From Amycolatopsis decaplanina DSM 44594 (lineage in GTDB: Bacteria > Actinomycetota > Actinomycetes > Mycobacteriales > Pseudonocardiaceae), in NCBI RefSeq assembly GCF_000342005.1, contig NZ_AOHO01000065.1, positions 54,539 to 118,538 of the forward strand: DNA of 64,000 nt. Reading direction: 5' to 3'. Below the pieces are notes generated by a model. It was not told the origin of the DNA, made no database searches, and saw only the letters and a list, made by a program, of their open reading frames with translations. Both the position numbers and the translations under genes were made by a program. Positions 24,662 through 33,782 of the stretch are shown here, piece after piece (position 1 is the stretch's first letter; the number at the start of each line of letters is the position of its first letter).

Positions 24662-26137
24662 GTGCGGAGAGCTAGAAGACTGGGGGCCCTGGCCGTTTCG
24701 GTGCTGGCAGCGACCACAGCACTGGGCAGTCCGGCGTCGGCTGACACCGTACAGTCGTTCCACACCTCGCTCGACCCCGCTTCGGTAGCGGAGTCGGTGC
24801 GATATCTGGTCGAGAACTACCAGGTCGACGAGCAGGAGGCGCTGCGCCGTCTGGAATTGCAGACCGACGGCGTCAAGCTGGACGAGCTGCTGCGACGCGA
24901 TCGCGGCGCCGAGTACGGCGGCATGTGGCTCGACCAGGACAAAGGTCAGCTGGTCGTGGCGATGACCAAGCCCTCGGCGGCCGAGCCGTATCTGAGGGCG
25001 ATGCCCGTCCGTTCCGATGTTCGCACGCACCAGGTCCAGCACTCGTTGCAGCAGCTCACGGCGGCGAAGGAACGCGTCGCGGCCAAGGTCGGCGCGGGCC
25101 CGGAAGCGGTCTACCTGCCGTCGGTGAGCGAGTCCGAAAACCGCGTCGTGCTTTGGGAACGCGATTGGGTGGCGCGGGAGAAAGCGGCCGTGCGCGCCGC
25201 CGGCGACGTCGTAGCCGCCGAAACGAACACCGCTCGCAATGCCGCGGCGGCGGAATCCGGCATGGTCGTCTCGCGCGTACTGAAGAACCCGAACGCGCTG
25301 TCCACGCCGAACGTGGATCTGGGTTTCTGTCATCCGCTCTACTGCACGAACTACGGCCCGATGCGCGGCGGCATCCGGCTGGACATGAAGCGGGACGACG
25401 GCACCTGGGGCGGCTGCACCAGTGGCTTCAACCTGCGGTCCACCGGTGGTGGTTTCCCCGGCAAGGGCTGGGTTCTCACCGCGGGGCACTGCATGCGGAC
25501 GAAGACCAACAACACGCCGACTCAGCACAACGGCAACGACGTGCTGCAGCAGCACGGCATCGAGAAGAGCTCGTACCCGTACGACTACGCGGCCCTGCCG
25601 TATGTCAACGACGCGGCGTCGACGAAGTGGCTCGAAAGCCAGACCGGCCGCAACCGGGTGCTGAAGTACTGCCGCAACGGTGGCATGGACAGCAACGCTG
25701 ACACTCCGTGCGGCGCGCAGGCCACCTCGGTCGACGAGTACATCACCGGCGCCCGCAAGCTCGCCGAGATCAAGGCCGGGTATGTCGTCTGTGCCTCCGG
25801 GACGGCGTCGAGCGCGGTGAACTACCCCGATTCCGTGGACAGCGGCGCGGGCGCCGGCTACCTCGTCGGGACCCGCTGCGGCCGTGTCCTCTCCACGGAC
25901 GTCGGCATCAACACCGACCTCTGCGCCCGTCCGGGCGACAGCGGCGGACCACTGTTCAGCCAGGCCGACCACGCGGCTCTGGGCATCCTGATCGGCAACC
26001 AGCAGTCCCGGTCGGGCCCCTGCCAGGCCGGTGAACTGAACAACTACGCGCCGATCGAGACGATCACCACCGATCTCAGCGAGCGGATCGCCGGCCAGGG
26101 ATCCAAGTTCGCCGTGATCACGACTCCGAACGGCTGA
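24662..26137 (+). CDS. Secreted trypsin-like serine protease (S1) with propeptide
   Basis: 491 residues, GTG start after GAGGAGAT. Signal peptide to about residue 27 (LAVSVLAATTALGSPASA), then a ~200-residue propeptide with repeated Glu/Ala helices and the streptogrisin-propeptide-like stretch ESVRYLVENYQVDEQEALRR. The protease domain has the catalytic triad: His276 in VLTAGHC, Asp308 in YPYDYAAL and Ser427 in RPGDSGGPLF. Several Cys pairs (LGFCHPLYC, YCRNGGMD, TPCGAQ) point to an extracellular disulfide-bonded enzyme. Expected to mature by removal of the propeptide outside the cell. Followed by a family B palindrome as terminator. Confidence 0.88.
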   Translation: MRRARRLGALAVSVLAATTALGSPASADTVQSFHTSLDPASVAESVRYLVENYQVDEQEALRRLELQTDGVKLDELLRRDRGAEYGGMWLDQDKGQLVVAMTKPSAAEPYLRAMPVRSDVRTHQVQHSLQQLTAAKERVAAKVGAGPEAVYLPSVSESENRVVLWERDWVAREKAAVRAAGDVVAAETNTARNAAAAESGMVVSRVLKNPNALSTPNVDLGFCHPLYCTNYGPMRGGIRLDMKRDDGTWGGCTSGFNLRSTGGGFPGKGWVLTAGHCMRTKTNNTPTQHNGNDVLQQHGIEKSSYPYDYAALPYVNDAASTKWLESQTGRNRVLKYCRNGGMDSNADTPCGAQATSVDEYITGARKLAEIKAGYVVCASGTASSAVNYPDSVDSGAGAGYLVGTRCGRVLSTDVGINTDLCARPGDSGGPLFSQADHAALGILIGNQQSRSGPCQAGELNNYAPIETITTDLSERIAGQGSKFAVITTPNG

Positions 26138-26144
26138 TCTCACC

Positions 26145-26201
26145 AGTACGTGATGGCCCCCTTCATTGCGCCTAGCGCAATGAAGGGGGCCATCACGTAC
26201 T
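26145..26201. repeat. Family B palindromic repeat, copy 2
   Basis: Perfect 26-bp arms around CCTAG. The outer part reads ACGTGATGGCCCC instead of ACGTGAAGGCCCC, and the change is matched in the opposite arm, so the pairing has been kept while the sequence changed. Lies between convergent genes. Confidence 0.9.
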
Positions 26202-26219
26202 TTCGGCGACTCGGGTCGG

Positions 26220-26753
26220 TCACGTGGTCAGCAAGGGACCTTCGTACCGCAACGCGTCGCCCTCGCCGTACACCCGGACCGTCAACTCCGGCGGCTCCCA
26301 CGGCGCGAACACTTCGTCGATCGTCTGGGGCACGGGACCCAGGTCCACGTCCACGGCGAAGGTGTGCGCCACGATCGCGGCCTGGACGACGACGCCTTCC
26401 GCGTCGGCTACCTCCAGGCGGCACACCCCGGTGTCGATCGCTCCGAGCACGCCCGGCCGCCTGCTCCACACCGCGAACCCGCGTTCGCTCGTGTCGTTCC
26501 CGTACCCGCCGCTCATGATGTTGAACAGCGTGCGCTCTCCCTCCCGGAAGATGCATTCCGCCTCGACACCCGAATCGTTGTAGGCCAGCATCCGCCCGTT
26601 CGCGGTGCTCGTCCCGATCCGGGCCCCGGCGTGCCACCCCGCGTGCGACACAGCCTCTGCCGACCCCGCGACCTCGGCGGACCGGTAAAGCTCACTGAGG
26701 GTCGTCAACTCCGCTATCCATCGCGTGGTTTCTTCGTCACTTGCTGGGGCCAC
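26220..26753 (-). CDS. Unrecognised cytosolic protein
   Basis: 177 residues from GTG 26753, which follows GGAGGAGGG by about 11 nt; a TTG at 26786 would add 11 residues. Mixed alpha/beta composition, no signal peptide, no membrane segment. Notable segments: ECIFREGERTLFNIMSGGYG, RRPGVLGAIDTGVCRLEVAD and FAPWEPPELTVRVYGEGD. No catalytic motif or known family could be assigned. Stands alone, convergent with the protease across the family B palindrome. Confidence 0.65.
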   Translation of the reverse strand: MAPASDEETTRWIAELTTLSELYRSAEVAGSAEAVSHAGWHAGARIGTSTANGRMLAYNDSGVEAECIFREGERTLFNIMSGGYGNDTSERGFAVWSRRPGVLGAIDTGVCRLEVADAEGVVVQAAIVAHTFAVDVDLGPVPQTIDEVFAPWEPPELTVRVYGEGDALRYEGPLLTT

Positions 26754-26954
26754 TACGCGTGTGCCCTCCTCCCTGACTGTCCACAATGGTCATCTCCGAG
26801 GCTGACACGCACGGATGTCGATCACATCGGGGTTTTCCCGGAGATCGCTCCGGCCCACTGCACGGTTCGGTGCAACCCACGTCAGGTGGCTAGGCAGCGC
26901 CTAGGCCGAGTAGCGCAATCTGTCAGGTTTCCCGTCATGGGTGTTTTCGTCGCC

Positions 26955-26995
26955 CGTCGGAGTGTCGCCGGGGCAAACCCGGCGACACTCCGACG
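26955..26995. promoter_or_regulatory. Very stable hairpin just before a small gene
   Basis: Perfect 18-bp stem (arm CGTCGGAGTGTCGCCGGG) with the loop GCAAA, ending 16 bp before the ATG at 27012. It could be a terminator protecting the small gene from read-through or a leader structure that affects its translation. GCAAA is close to a stable GNRA-type tetraloop. Confidence 0.6.
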
Positions 26996-27011
26996 CAGAG
27001 GGGTACGGCTG

Positions 27012-27263
27012 ATGACCGCGCAGCGCACGATCGAGGACGAGATCGGCGAAATCGGTGTCTGGCTGATGGGCGAATTCGGTGGTCGCGTGCCCGCGGCCGT
27101 GATCAGCCGGGTGCTCAACGCGAGCAAGCGCGACCTCGAAGGCCGCATCGACCCGGAGGAACTGGGCGAGATGTTCCACACCCTCTGCCGGTTCCGGCTT
27201 CAGCGGATCGTGGCCGCGGACCAGCGGATCACCGTCAAGATTCCCGGAACTCGCCTCGCGTGA
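27012..27263 (+). CDS. Small all-helical protein, possibly a three-helix dimerisation domain
   Basis: 83 residues from ATG 27012. The chain EDEIGEIGVWLMGEFGGRVP, then AAVISRVLNASKRDLEGRI and ELGEMFHTLCRFRLQRIVAA looks like three amphipathic helices, akin to short actinobacterial three-helix proteins; the assignment is tentative. Its last 29 bp overlap the 3' end of the aldehyde dehydrogenase gene on the other strand. A long hairpin precedes the start. Confidence 0.6.
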   Translation: MTAQRTIEDEIGEIGVWLMGEFGGRVPAAVISRVLNASKRDLEGRIDPEELGEMFHTLCRFRLQRIVAADQRITVKIPGTRLA

Positions 27264-28695
27264 TGGTCTTGAGCTCCACGTACTGGGCGAGGCCCGCGGC
27301 ACCGTATTCACGGCCGATTCCACTGGCTTTGTAGCCACCGAAGGGACCGTCGAAGCCGATCGGCGCCCCGTTGACGGTGACGGTCCCGGTGCGCATCAGC
27401 CGTGCGACGGCGAGCGCGCGGTCCTCGTCGGCCGACCAGACACCACCGGAGAGCCCGTACTCCGAGTCGTTGGCGATGCGGACCGCGTCGTCCTCGTCCT
27501 CATAGGGAATGACGACCAGCACCGGCCCGAAGATCTCCTCCCGGGCGATACGCATCGTGCTGTCGGCGTCGGCGAACAATGTCGGCGTGACGTAGTTGCC
27601 CTTCTCCAGGCCTGCCGGGACTTCCGAGCCTCCGGTGACGAGCCGCGCGCCCTCGGCGACACCGATCTCGATGTAGTCGCGCACACGCTGCTGCTGACCG
27701 GGCCGCACCATCGGGCCGATGAAGGTCTTCTCGTCGGCCGGATCACCGACCACGAGCGATTCCATCATCTCCTCGAGTCCGGCGACGACCTCGGCGTACC
27801 GGCCACGTGGCGCGAGGATCCGCGTCTGCGCGATGCACGCTTCGCCGTTGTTGAGCAGCGATCCGAACTTCAGCCCGGCGATCACGTCCTCCATGACGGC
27901 GTCGGGCAGGATCACGGCCGCGGATTTGCCGCCCAATTCCAGGCTGACCCGCTTCAGCCGCTCCCCCGCCAGTGATGCGATCCGGCGGCCGGCCGCGGTC
28001 GAACCCGTGAACGCGATCTTGTCGACCCCGGGGTGTTTCACCAGGTACTCACTGGTCTTCCGGTCCGCGGGCAGCACGCTGATCACCCCGGACGGCAGCC
28101 CGGCCTCCGCCAGCATGTCCGCGAGCAGGCTCATGCTGAGCGAGTTCTCCGGCGAGACCTTGAGGACGACCGTGTTCCCCGCGAGCAGCGCCGGGATGAT
28201 CTTGGCCATCGACGCCGAGAACGGTGAGTTCCACGGAATGATCGCGGCGACCACCCCGATCGGCTCCCGGCGCACGATCGAACGGAACGGCGCCGAGGGA
28301 TCCGAGGGCGTGAGCGTCTCTTCCCACCCGAATTCCTCCGCCGCCTTCAGATACGAGACGGCGAGGCGTCCCACCCCGGGCTGCCCGGCCCGCGTGAACC
28401 AGAGGGCCGAACCGTTCTCGGCCGAGATCAGCCTGGCGATCTCGTCCGCGCGAGCCTCTCGCAGCGCGTTCAGCCGCCGGAGCACCGCGATTCGCTCCTC
28501 CGGCGGGGTCCTTGGCCACTGTCCTTCGTCGAAGGCGGCCCTGGCGGCGGAGACAGCACGGTCGACGTCCGCGGGGAGAGCTTGGACGACCCGCCCCAGA
28601 ACCGACTGGTCATGCGGGGACACGATGTCCAGTCGTGTCGGATCGCTTGGCGTCGCCCATGCGCCTCCGATGAAGAGCTTGTCGTTCGTGATCAC
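27235..28695 (-). CDS. NAD(P)-dependent aldehyde dehydrogenase
   Basis: 486 residues, GTG start with GAGGCGGAA before it. ALDH superfamily: substrate/cofactor segments IIPWNSPFSASMAKIIPALL and GNTVVLKVSPENS, the cofactor-binding FTGSTAAGRRIA, the general-base Glu in VSLELGGKSA and the catalytic Cys in LNNGEACIAQTRI. Oxidises an aldehyde to the acid in the cytosol; the substrate is not readable, though this subgroup (GGAWATPSDPTRLDIVSP start) includes enzymes acting on aromatic or terpene-derived aldehydes. Divergent from a TetR regulator with a dyad in the promoter gap, so probably induced by a small molecule. Confidence 0.92.
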   Translation of the reverse strand: MITNDKLFIGGAWATPSDPTRLDIVSPHDQSVLGRVVQALPADVDRAVSAARAAFDEGQWPRTPPEERIAVLRRLNALREARADEIARLISAENGSALWFTRAGQPGVGRLAVSYLKAAEEFGWEETLTPSDPSAPFRSIVRREPIGVVAAIIPWNSPFSASMAKIIPALLAGNTVVLKVSPENSLSMSLLADMLAEAGLPSGVISVLPADRKTSEYLVKHPGVDKIAFTGSTAAGRRIASLAGERLKRVSLELGGKSAAVILPDAVMEDVIAGLKFGSLLNNGEACIAQTRILAPRGRYAEVVAGLEEMMESLVVGDPADEKTFIGPMVRPGQQQRVRDYIEIGVAEGARLVTGGSEVPAGLEKGNYVTPTLFADADSTMRIAREEIFGPVLVVIPYEDEDDAVRIANDSEYGLSGGVWSADEDRALAVARLMRTGTVTVNGAPIGFDGPFGGYKASGIGREYGAAGLAQYVELKTITRGEFRES

Positions 28696-28709
28696 CGTTC
28701 CGCCTCTCT

Positions 28710-28742
28710 AACTGCCACAGTAGTGTGGTACTTATGGCAGTT
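28710..28742. promoter_or_regulatory. TetR operator candidate
   Basis: Half-sites AACTGCCA and TGGCAGTT (8 bp, exact inverse) 17 bp apart, with an inner dyad CCACA-GTAG-TGTGG at 28715-28728. It lies between the divergent aldehyde dehydrogenase (start 28695) and TetR (start 28773) genes. Confidence 0.65.
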
Positions 28743-28772
28743 AACGACACATCAGCGTGATACATTCCCGAA

Positions 28773-29309
28773 ATGAGAGCTGATGCGGCACGCAATCTCG
28801 AAGCCGTCCTGGCCACGGGCGCGCGGATGCTCGCTCATGACCCGTCGGCCGCCATCAGTGCGATCGCCGCCGAAGCCGGAGTCGACAGGCGCACCGTCTA
28901 TCGGCGCTTCGCCTCTCGCGAAGAACTCTTGGCCGCCATCTACGACTCCCGGCTGACCGCGGTCGAAGAGGTCGTCCGCGCTGCCCGGCTCACCGAGACG
29001 GCGGTCCCCGTGGCATTGCACCGCTACGTCGAAGGCATCATCGAGGTCAACCGCGCATGGCCGGTCGAACTGACCCGGATGCGCGCCGAACCTTCCATCC
29101 AGGACCGTCGGGGGCGAATCTCCGCAGAGGTGGACACGTTCCTCCAGCGGGCCACCGACGAGGGATTCCTCCGCGCGGACGTCCCGGACGGCTGGGCGAG
29201 CCGTCTGCTGATCCAGCTCCTCCACCTCGCCTCCCGGGAGGACATGGACTCCCCGCGCGCCGCCGATCTGCTCGTCGAGACCTTCCTGCGTGGAGTCGGC
29301 GCCCGCTAG
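28773..29309 (+). CDS. TetR-family transcriptional regulator
   Basis: 178 residues. Helix-turn-helix ISAIAAEAGVDRRTVYRRFA followed by SREELLAAIYDSRL; C-terminal helical ligand domain with RYVEGIIEVNRAWPVEL. No HTH-proximal anomalies. Divergent from the aldehyde dehydrogenase gene and probably its repressor through the AACTGCCA dyad between them. Confidence 0.9.
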   Translation: MRADAARNLEAVLATGARMLAHDPSAAISAIAAEAGVDRRTVYRRFASREELLAAIYDSRLTAVEEVVRAARLTETAVPVALHRYVEGIIEVNRAWPVELTRMRAEPSIQDRRGRISAEVDTFLQRATDEGFLRADVPDGWASRLLIQLLHLASREDMDSPRAADLLVETFLRGVGAR

Positions 29310-29443
29310 CGCCCGCACCGTCCTTGCTTTTCGAAGGGGCGCGATCACGCCTTTCTTCCTGAGCAGGCCGATCACCACGACCTTCGTCACCCTGCGCCCC
29401 TCATGGAGCGGCGACGTCACGCAGAGTGTGCGAAGGTGACGGC

Positions 29444-30541
29444 ATGGCCGCTTCGCGCAGACGATTTCCCGTGTCCTGGACCACCGTCATGCCGGTCCTC
29501 GCCATAGTCGTGCTGGCGCTCAGCTGGGGTCGCGATCTGGGCCCCGTGCCGGTGATCGTAGTCGCGCTCGCGCTCGGCGGGACCGTGCTGGCCGCGGTGC
29601 ACCACGCCGAGGTGGTCGCGCATCGCGTCGGGGAACCCTTCGGCTCGCTGGTGCTGGCGATCGCGGTCACGGTCATCGAAGTCGCGCTGATCGTGACGAT
29701 GATGTCCTCCGGCGGCCCCGAGGCCGGGACGCTGGCGCGCGACACTGTGTTCGCCGCCGTGATGATCACCATGAACGGTATCGCCGGCATTTCGCTCATG
29801 GTCGGCGCCCGTCGCTACGGCGAGACGCACTTCAACCCGGAAGGCAGTGGCGGCGCCCTCGCCACCGTGGCGACTCTCGCCTCCGTCAGCCTCGTGCTGC
29901 CGACGTTCACCACCAGCACCCCCGGCCCGGCGTTCAACGGCACACAGCTCACCTTCGCGGCGGTCGCCTCGCTTCTGCTCTACGGCCTTTTCGTGCTCAC
30001 ACAGACCGTCCGCCACCGCGACTTCTTCCTGCCTGTCGACAGCGAGGGCTCCGTCAAGGAGGAGGAACACGCCGAACCGCCGACCGGCAAGGCCGCGCTG
30101 ACCAGTCTCGGACTGCTGCTGGTCGCGCTGGTCGCCGTCGTCGGCCTGGCGAAGGTCGAATCACCCGCGATCGAAGCTGGGGTCAGCGCGGCGGGCTTCC
30201 CGCAGTCGTTCGTCGGCGTCGTGATCGCCATGCTGGTGCTGCTGCCGGAAACCCTGGCCGCGACACGGGCCGCACGGCGCGACCGGATGCAGACCAGCCT
30301 GAACCTCGCCTACGGTTCGGCGATCGCGAGCATCGGGCTCACGATCCCGACCATCGCGCTGGCGTCGATCTGGCTGGACGGGCCGTTGCTGCTGGGCCTC
30401 GGCGCGACCCACATCGTGCTGCTGGCACTGACGATCGCGGTCAGCGTGCTCACCGTCGTCCCCGGCCGCGCGACCCGGCTGCAGGGCGGGGTGCACCTGG
30501 TCCTGCTCGCCTCGTTCCTGGTGCTCGCCGTCAATCCGTGA
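29444..30541 (+). CDS. Ca2+/H+ antiporter (ChaA/CaCA family)
   Basis: 365 residues from ATG 29444, which has GAAGG at good distance; a GTG six codons upstream is possible. About ten or eleven membrane helices in two homologous halves. The cation-binding alpha repeats are visible: HHAEVVAHRVGEPFGSLVLA with the acidic ITMNGIAGISLMVGARRYGE region in the first half and VIAMLVLLPETLAATRAARR, SLNLAYGSAIASIGLTIPTI in the second. Exports Ca2+ (or Na+) against protons and helps in alkaline or salt stress. Single gene. Confidence 0.88.
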   Translation: MAASRRRFPVSWTTVMPVLAIVVLALSWGRDLGPVPVIVVALALGGTVLAAVHHAEVVAHRVGEPFGSLVLAIAVTVIEVALIVTMMSSGGPEAGTLARDTVFAAVMITMNGIAGISLMVGARRYGETHFNPEGSGGALATVATLASVSLVLPTFTTSTPGPAFNGTQLTFAAVASLLLYGLFVLTQTVRHRDFFLPVDSEGSVKEEEHAEPPTGKAALTSLGLLLVALVAVVGLAKVESPAIEAGVSAAGFPQSFVGVVIAMLVLLPETLAATRAARRDRMQTSLNLAYGSAIASIGLTIPTIALASIWLDGPLLLGLGATHIVLLALTIAVSVLTVVPGRATRLQGGVHLVLLASFLVLAVNP

Positions 30542-30595
30542 CACGAGTCCTGTTCGGACGGTGTTCTGTCGGTGGTCCCGGGTAACCTCTGCGCC

Positions 30596-32587
30596 GTGAA
30601 CGCTCGGGACCGCATCCAAGAACTCGCCGATCAGATCGTCGTCCTTCGCGACGCCTATTACCGGGGCTCGCCGAAGGTGGCCGACGCCGACTACGACGCG
30701 ATCGAAGACGAATTGCGCGGGCTCATCGAGGCGAACCCCGAACTGACCCCGGACCCGAACCCGCTCGACCAGGTCGGCGCGCCCGCCGTCCTGCACGCGC
30801 CCATCCGGCACTCGCGCCCGATGCTGTCGCTGGAGAAGGCGACCAAACCGGAGCAGGTCGCGGCGTTCTTCACCCGGTTCCCCGGCCAGCCGGTGGTCGT
30901 CATGCCGAAGCTCGACGGCCTGTCACTGGCCCTGGTCTACGAGAACGGACGATTCGCGAGGGCGGTCACCCGCGGCGACGGGACCACGGGCGACGACGTG
31001 ACCATGCTGGTCCGGGCATTGACCGACGGCGTCCCGGACAAGGTCGACGCGCCCGGCCGGGTCGAGGTCCGCGGCGAGGCGGTCATGCTGCGCTCCACTT
31101 TCGCCGCCTACAACAAGGTCCACCCGGACAAGCCGCTGATCAACCCGCGCAACGCCGCAGCCGGGACCCTGCGCGCCAAGGATCCGGCCACCGTCGCCGA
31201 GCGGCGCCTCCAGTTCTTCGCCTTCGACCTCTCCACCGAACCCGAAAGCGCCGAAACCGATCTCGAAGGCGCGCTCCGGACGCTCGGGTTCGCCGCCGCC
31301 GACATGCGGCACTGCGACGACGCCGAGTCGGCGCAGGCCGTCATCACGACCATCGAGCAACAGCGCAACGATCTCGACTACGACCTCGACGGTGCCGTGC
31401 TGCGTCTGGCGGATCGCGACGCCTACGCCGCCGCCGGAACCAGGTCCAGTTCACCTCGTGGGGCGCTGGCCTTCAAGTTCGCCGCCGAAGAGAAGACCAC
31501 CGTGCTCGCCGATGTCGTGTGGGATGTCGGCAAGACCGGCAAGATCGCTCCCGTCGCGTGGCTCGAGCCGGTGTTCGTCGGCGGGACCACCGTCACCAGG
31601 GCGACGCTGGCCAACCAGGAGGTCATCCGGGCCCGCGGGATCAAGATCGGCGACACCGTGCTGGTGCGCCGCGCCGGCGACGTGATCCCGTTCGTGGCGG
31701 GTGTCCTCGACGCCGCCAAGCGCACCGGTGAGGAGCGGGAGATCGTGCCGCCGTCGGTGTGCCCGTCGTGCGAAGAACCGTTGACCGAACAGGGCAACAG
31801 CCGGGAACTGTTCTGCACCAACGTCGCCTGCCCCGCCCAGACCGTCCGGCGGCTGATCCACTGGGCGTCACGTGCGGCCGCGGACATCGACGCGATCGGC
31901 GGGGTCTGGATCGAGCGGCTCGCCGAGGCCGGGATCCTCGAACACCCTTCGGACTTCTACCGGCTCACCAAGGAACAGCTGCTGGAGTTCGACCGCATCG
32001 GCGACATCTCAGCAACCCGCATGATCGAGTCGATCGACGCGAGCCGGGCCGTCGGTCTGCGCCGGGCGTTGATCGGCCTGGCGATTCCCATGGCGTCCGA
32101 GGGCACCGCCGCGCGACTGTGCAGGGCGGGGTTCGGTTCGCTCGAAGCCGTCGCCGACGCCGGCGAAGAAGGTCTCGTCGCCGTGGAGGACATCGGCCCG
32201 AAGGTCGCCGCGTCCCTGATCGAACACCTCACCCGGCTGCGTCCCGAACTCGAGCGGCTCCGGGAAGCCGGAGTCTCGCTGGATGTACGCGAAGAAGACC
32301 TCCCGCCGGTCGTCGCGGCCGGCGCGCCGCTGGAAGGCAAGACGGTCGTGGTCACCGGGGCGATCAGCGACCCCCGCTCCGGCGAGAAGGTGCCACGCCC
32401 GACCTTCCAGCGGCTGTGCGAAAGGGCGGGCGCGACCATCGCGTCGTCGGTCTCGGCGAACACGGATCTGCTGATCACTGGTGCCGACGTCGGGGCGAGC
32501 AAGCTCACCAAGGCCGAGAAGCTGGAAGTCGAGGTCGTGGACCAGGGCGTGATCTGGGGGCAATTGATCGAAGCGGGTGTCGTCTAG
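30596..32587 (+). CDS. ligA: NAD+-dependent DNA ligase
   Basis: 663 residues from GTG 30596. Domains in order: Ia/adenylation with the AMP-accepting lysine K105 in MPKLDGLSLALVYENG, then RAVTRGDGTTGDDVTMLVRA and LINPRNAAAGTLRAKDP; an OB fold around GKIAPVAWLEPVFVGG; a four-Cys zinc finger (CPSCEEP...CTNVACPAQ); helix-hairpin-helix repeats (EFDRIGDISATRMIE; VAVEDIGPKVAASL); and a C-terminal BRCT domain (LEGKTVVVTGAISDPRSGEK). Seals nicks with NAD+. Motifs are intact but several differ from housekeeping LigA (KLDG for K-DG with A, S for A), so it may be an accessory paralogue; the symbol denotes the family. Followed by a family A palindrome. Confidence 0.9.
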   Translation: MNARDRIQELADQIVVLRDAYYRGSPKVADADYDAIEDELRGLIEANPELTPDPNPLDQVGAPAVLHAPIRHSRPMLSLEKATKPEQVAAFFTRFPGQPVVVMPKLDGLSLALVYENGRFARAVTRGDGTTGDDVTMLVRALTDGVPDKVDAPGRVEVRGEAVMLRSTFAAYNKVHPDKPLINPRNAAAGTLRAKDPATVAERRLQFFAFDLSTEPESAETDLEGALRTLGFAAADMRHCDDAESAQAVITTIEQQRNDLDYDLDGAVLRLADRDAYAAAGTRSSSPRGALAFKFAAEEKTTVLADVVWDVGKTGKIAPVAWLEPVFVGGTTVTRATLANQEVIRARGIKIGDTVLVRRAGDVIPFVAGVLDAAKRTGEEREIVPPSVCPSCEEPLTEQGNSRELFCTNVACPAQTVRRLIHWASRAAADIDAIGGVWIERLAEAGILEHPSDFYRLTKEQLLEFDRIGDISATRMIESIDASRAVGLRRALIGLAIPMASEGTAARLCRAGFGSLEAVADAGEEGLVAVEDIGPKVAASLIEHLTRLRPELERLREAGVSLDVREEDLPPVVAAGAPLEGKTVVVTGAISDPRSGEKVPRPTFQRLCERAGATIASSVSANTDLLITGADVGASKLTKAEKLEVEVVDQGVIWGQLIEAGVV

Positions 32588-32595
32588 CCTTGGGT

Positions 32596-32641
32596 CTCGT
32601 GAGTGGTAAGGACGGTTCTAACCGTCCTTACCACTCACGAG
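32596..32641. repeat. Family A palindromic repeat, copy 3
   Basis: 46 bp, 22-bp arms around CT. The terpene cyclase gene ends inside it: its last codons (LVSGKDG and TAG at 32618-32620) are repeat sequence. Also a shared terminator position between ligA and the convergent cyclase gene. Confidence 0.9.
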
Positions 32642-33757
32642 CTTGTATCGCGGACTCGTCGAGTGCCATTCGAAACCGCCGCCCATCCACCCCCGCAACC
32701 CACGTAGAAACCGTTGCAGTTCAAGGGAAGGAACCGCGCTCAGCTTCTCGTGCGCCGACTGGAAGTCCCGGACGACGTCGTTGTGCAGTTCGACGGTGAT
32801 CGCCGTGGCCTCTTCGATCGAGCACTTCCGGTCGTCGGCGATCAGCAGTACCGCGTTGCAGGGCGGTGACTCGTCCTCCAGGTCCTTGGCGACCGAGTGC
32901 ACGTCGTTGACGAGCACGGCCGCCGTGCCCGCCTGGATCGCCGCCTCGCGGACCCGCGGGTCGTAGTAGAGGTTCGAGGTCAGTTCGTAGCCGCCGAGGA
33001 CGTCGATCAACGTCATCGAGGTGTAGAAGCTGTCGTGCTGCCGGGCCGCGAGGTACTCCCACGCCGGTGGGTATTTCCCGCTGTGGCGCCATGCCGCGTA
33101 GGCGGTCCAGCTCACGAACATCGCGAAGGTCGAATAGCAGACCCGCTGAACCTGCGCGGCGGTCCCGGCTCGCCGCAAGAAGTCCGTCCCCGAGTTCAGC
33201 GCCACCAGAACCCGGTCGTTCCGCAGCGTTTCGTCGAGGTCGCGGCTGAATTCACCCAACGACGGCACCGGATCCATGGCGGCCATCCCCAGCGCGAGCT
33301 TCGGCGGCAGCTCCGCCGGCACGGCGCCGAGCGAGGTGTCGTCGGCGTAGAGGTCGTCGGCCGCCCACCACGCGGCGTTGAGCCGCGCGGAGATCAGCAG
33401 CTTGTCGGGGTCCTCGCAGTCCGGGTGGGCGAGCATGACGAGCCTGCCGAAGCCCGCCTTCCCGATTTGCTCGCACTCTTCCTCGTCGAACCCGCACTCC
33501 CCCGCCCACAGGACGAGCCGCCGGTCGACCTCCTCGGCGAGCGGATCGTTGATCCGCTCGGTGACGGGACAGTACAGCGGCGGCGCCGCCCCGTCGCCCC
33601 ACGGCCGGTACGCGTACGCCGGGTCGAGAGCGGGTTTCCCCGGCGGCGGAGCTTCCTCCACCGCCGGAGAAACAGCGGTCAGCCGGGCCGCCAGCCGGGC
33701 GGCGGACGTGCCCAGTCCGCTCGGACCGGCCAGTAGCGTGGCGAGCGGTTCGGTCAT
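32618..33757 (-). CDS. 2-Methylisoborneol synthase (terpene cyclase)
   Basis: 379 residues, class I terpene synthase. Metal-binding aspartates in WWAADDLYADD (D134, D135, D139/140), the NSE-type triad N284, S288, D292 in VLVNDVHSVAKDLEDE, and the C-terminal RY pair in SPRYKL. It cyclises 2-methyl-geranyl diphosphate, made by the methyltransferase encoded just upstream, to the earthy-smelling C11 alcohol 2-methylisoborneol. A proline-rich, disordered N-terminus of ~60 residues (with GPSGLGTSAARLAARL) precedes the fold; in this family such a tail guides the enzyme into a family 2B encapsulin. The final six residues VSGKDG are encoded by a family A repeat and replace the native end. Confidence 0.9.
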   Translation of the reverse strand: MTEPLATLLAGPSGLGTSAARLAARLTAVSPAVEEAPPPGKPALDPAYAYRPWGDGAAPPLYCPVTERINDPLAEEVDRRLVLWAGECGFDEEECEQIGKAGFGRLVMLAHPDCEDPDKLLISARLNAAWWAADDLYADDTSLGAVPAELPPKLALGMAAMDPVPSLGEFSRDLDETLRNDRVLVALNSGTDFLRRAGTAAQVQRVCYSTFAMFVSWTAYAAWRHSGKYPPAWEYLAARQHDSFYTSMTLIDVLGGYELTSNLYYDPRVREAAIQAGTAAVLVNDVHSVAKDLEDESPPCNAVLLIADDRKCSIEEATAITVELHNDVVRDFQSAHEKLSAVPSLELQRFLRGLRGWMGGGFEWHSTSPRYKLVSGKDG

Positions 33758-33782
33758 CGCTTGCTCCGATGGTCTCGCGGGA

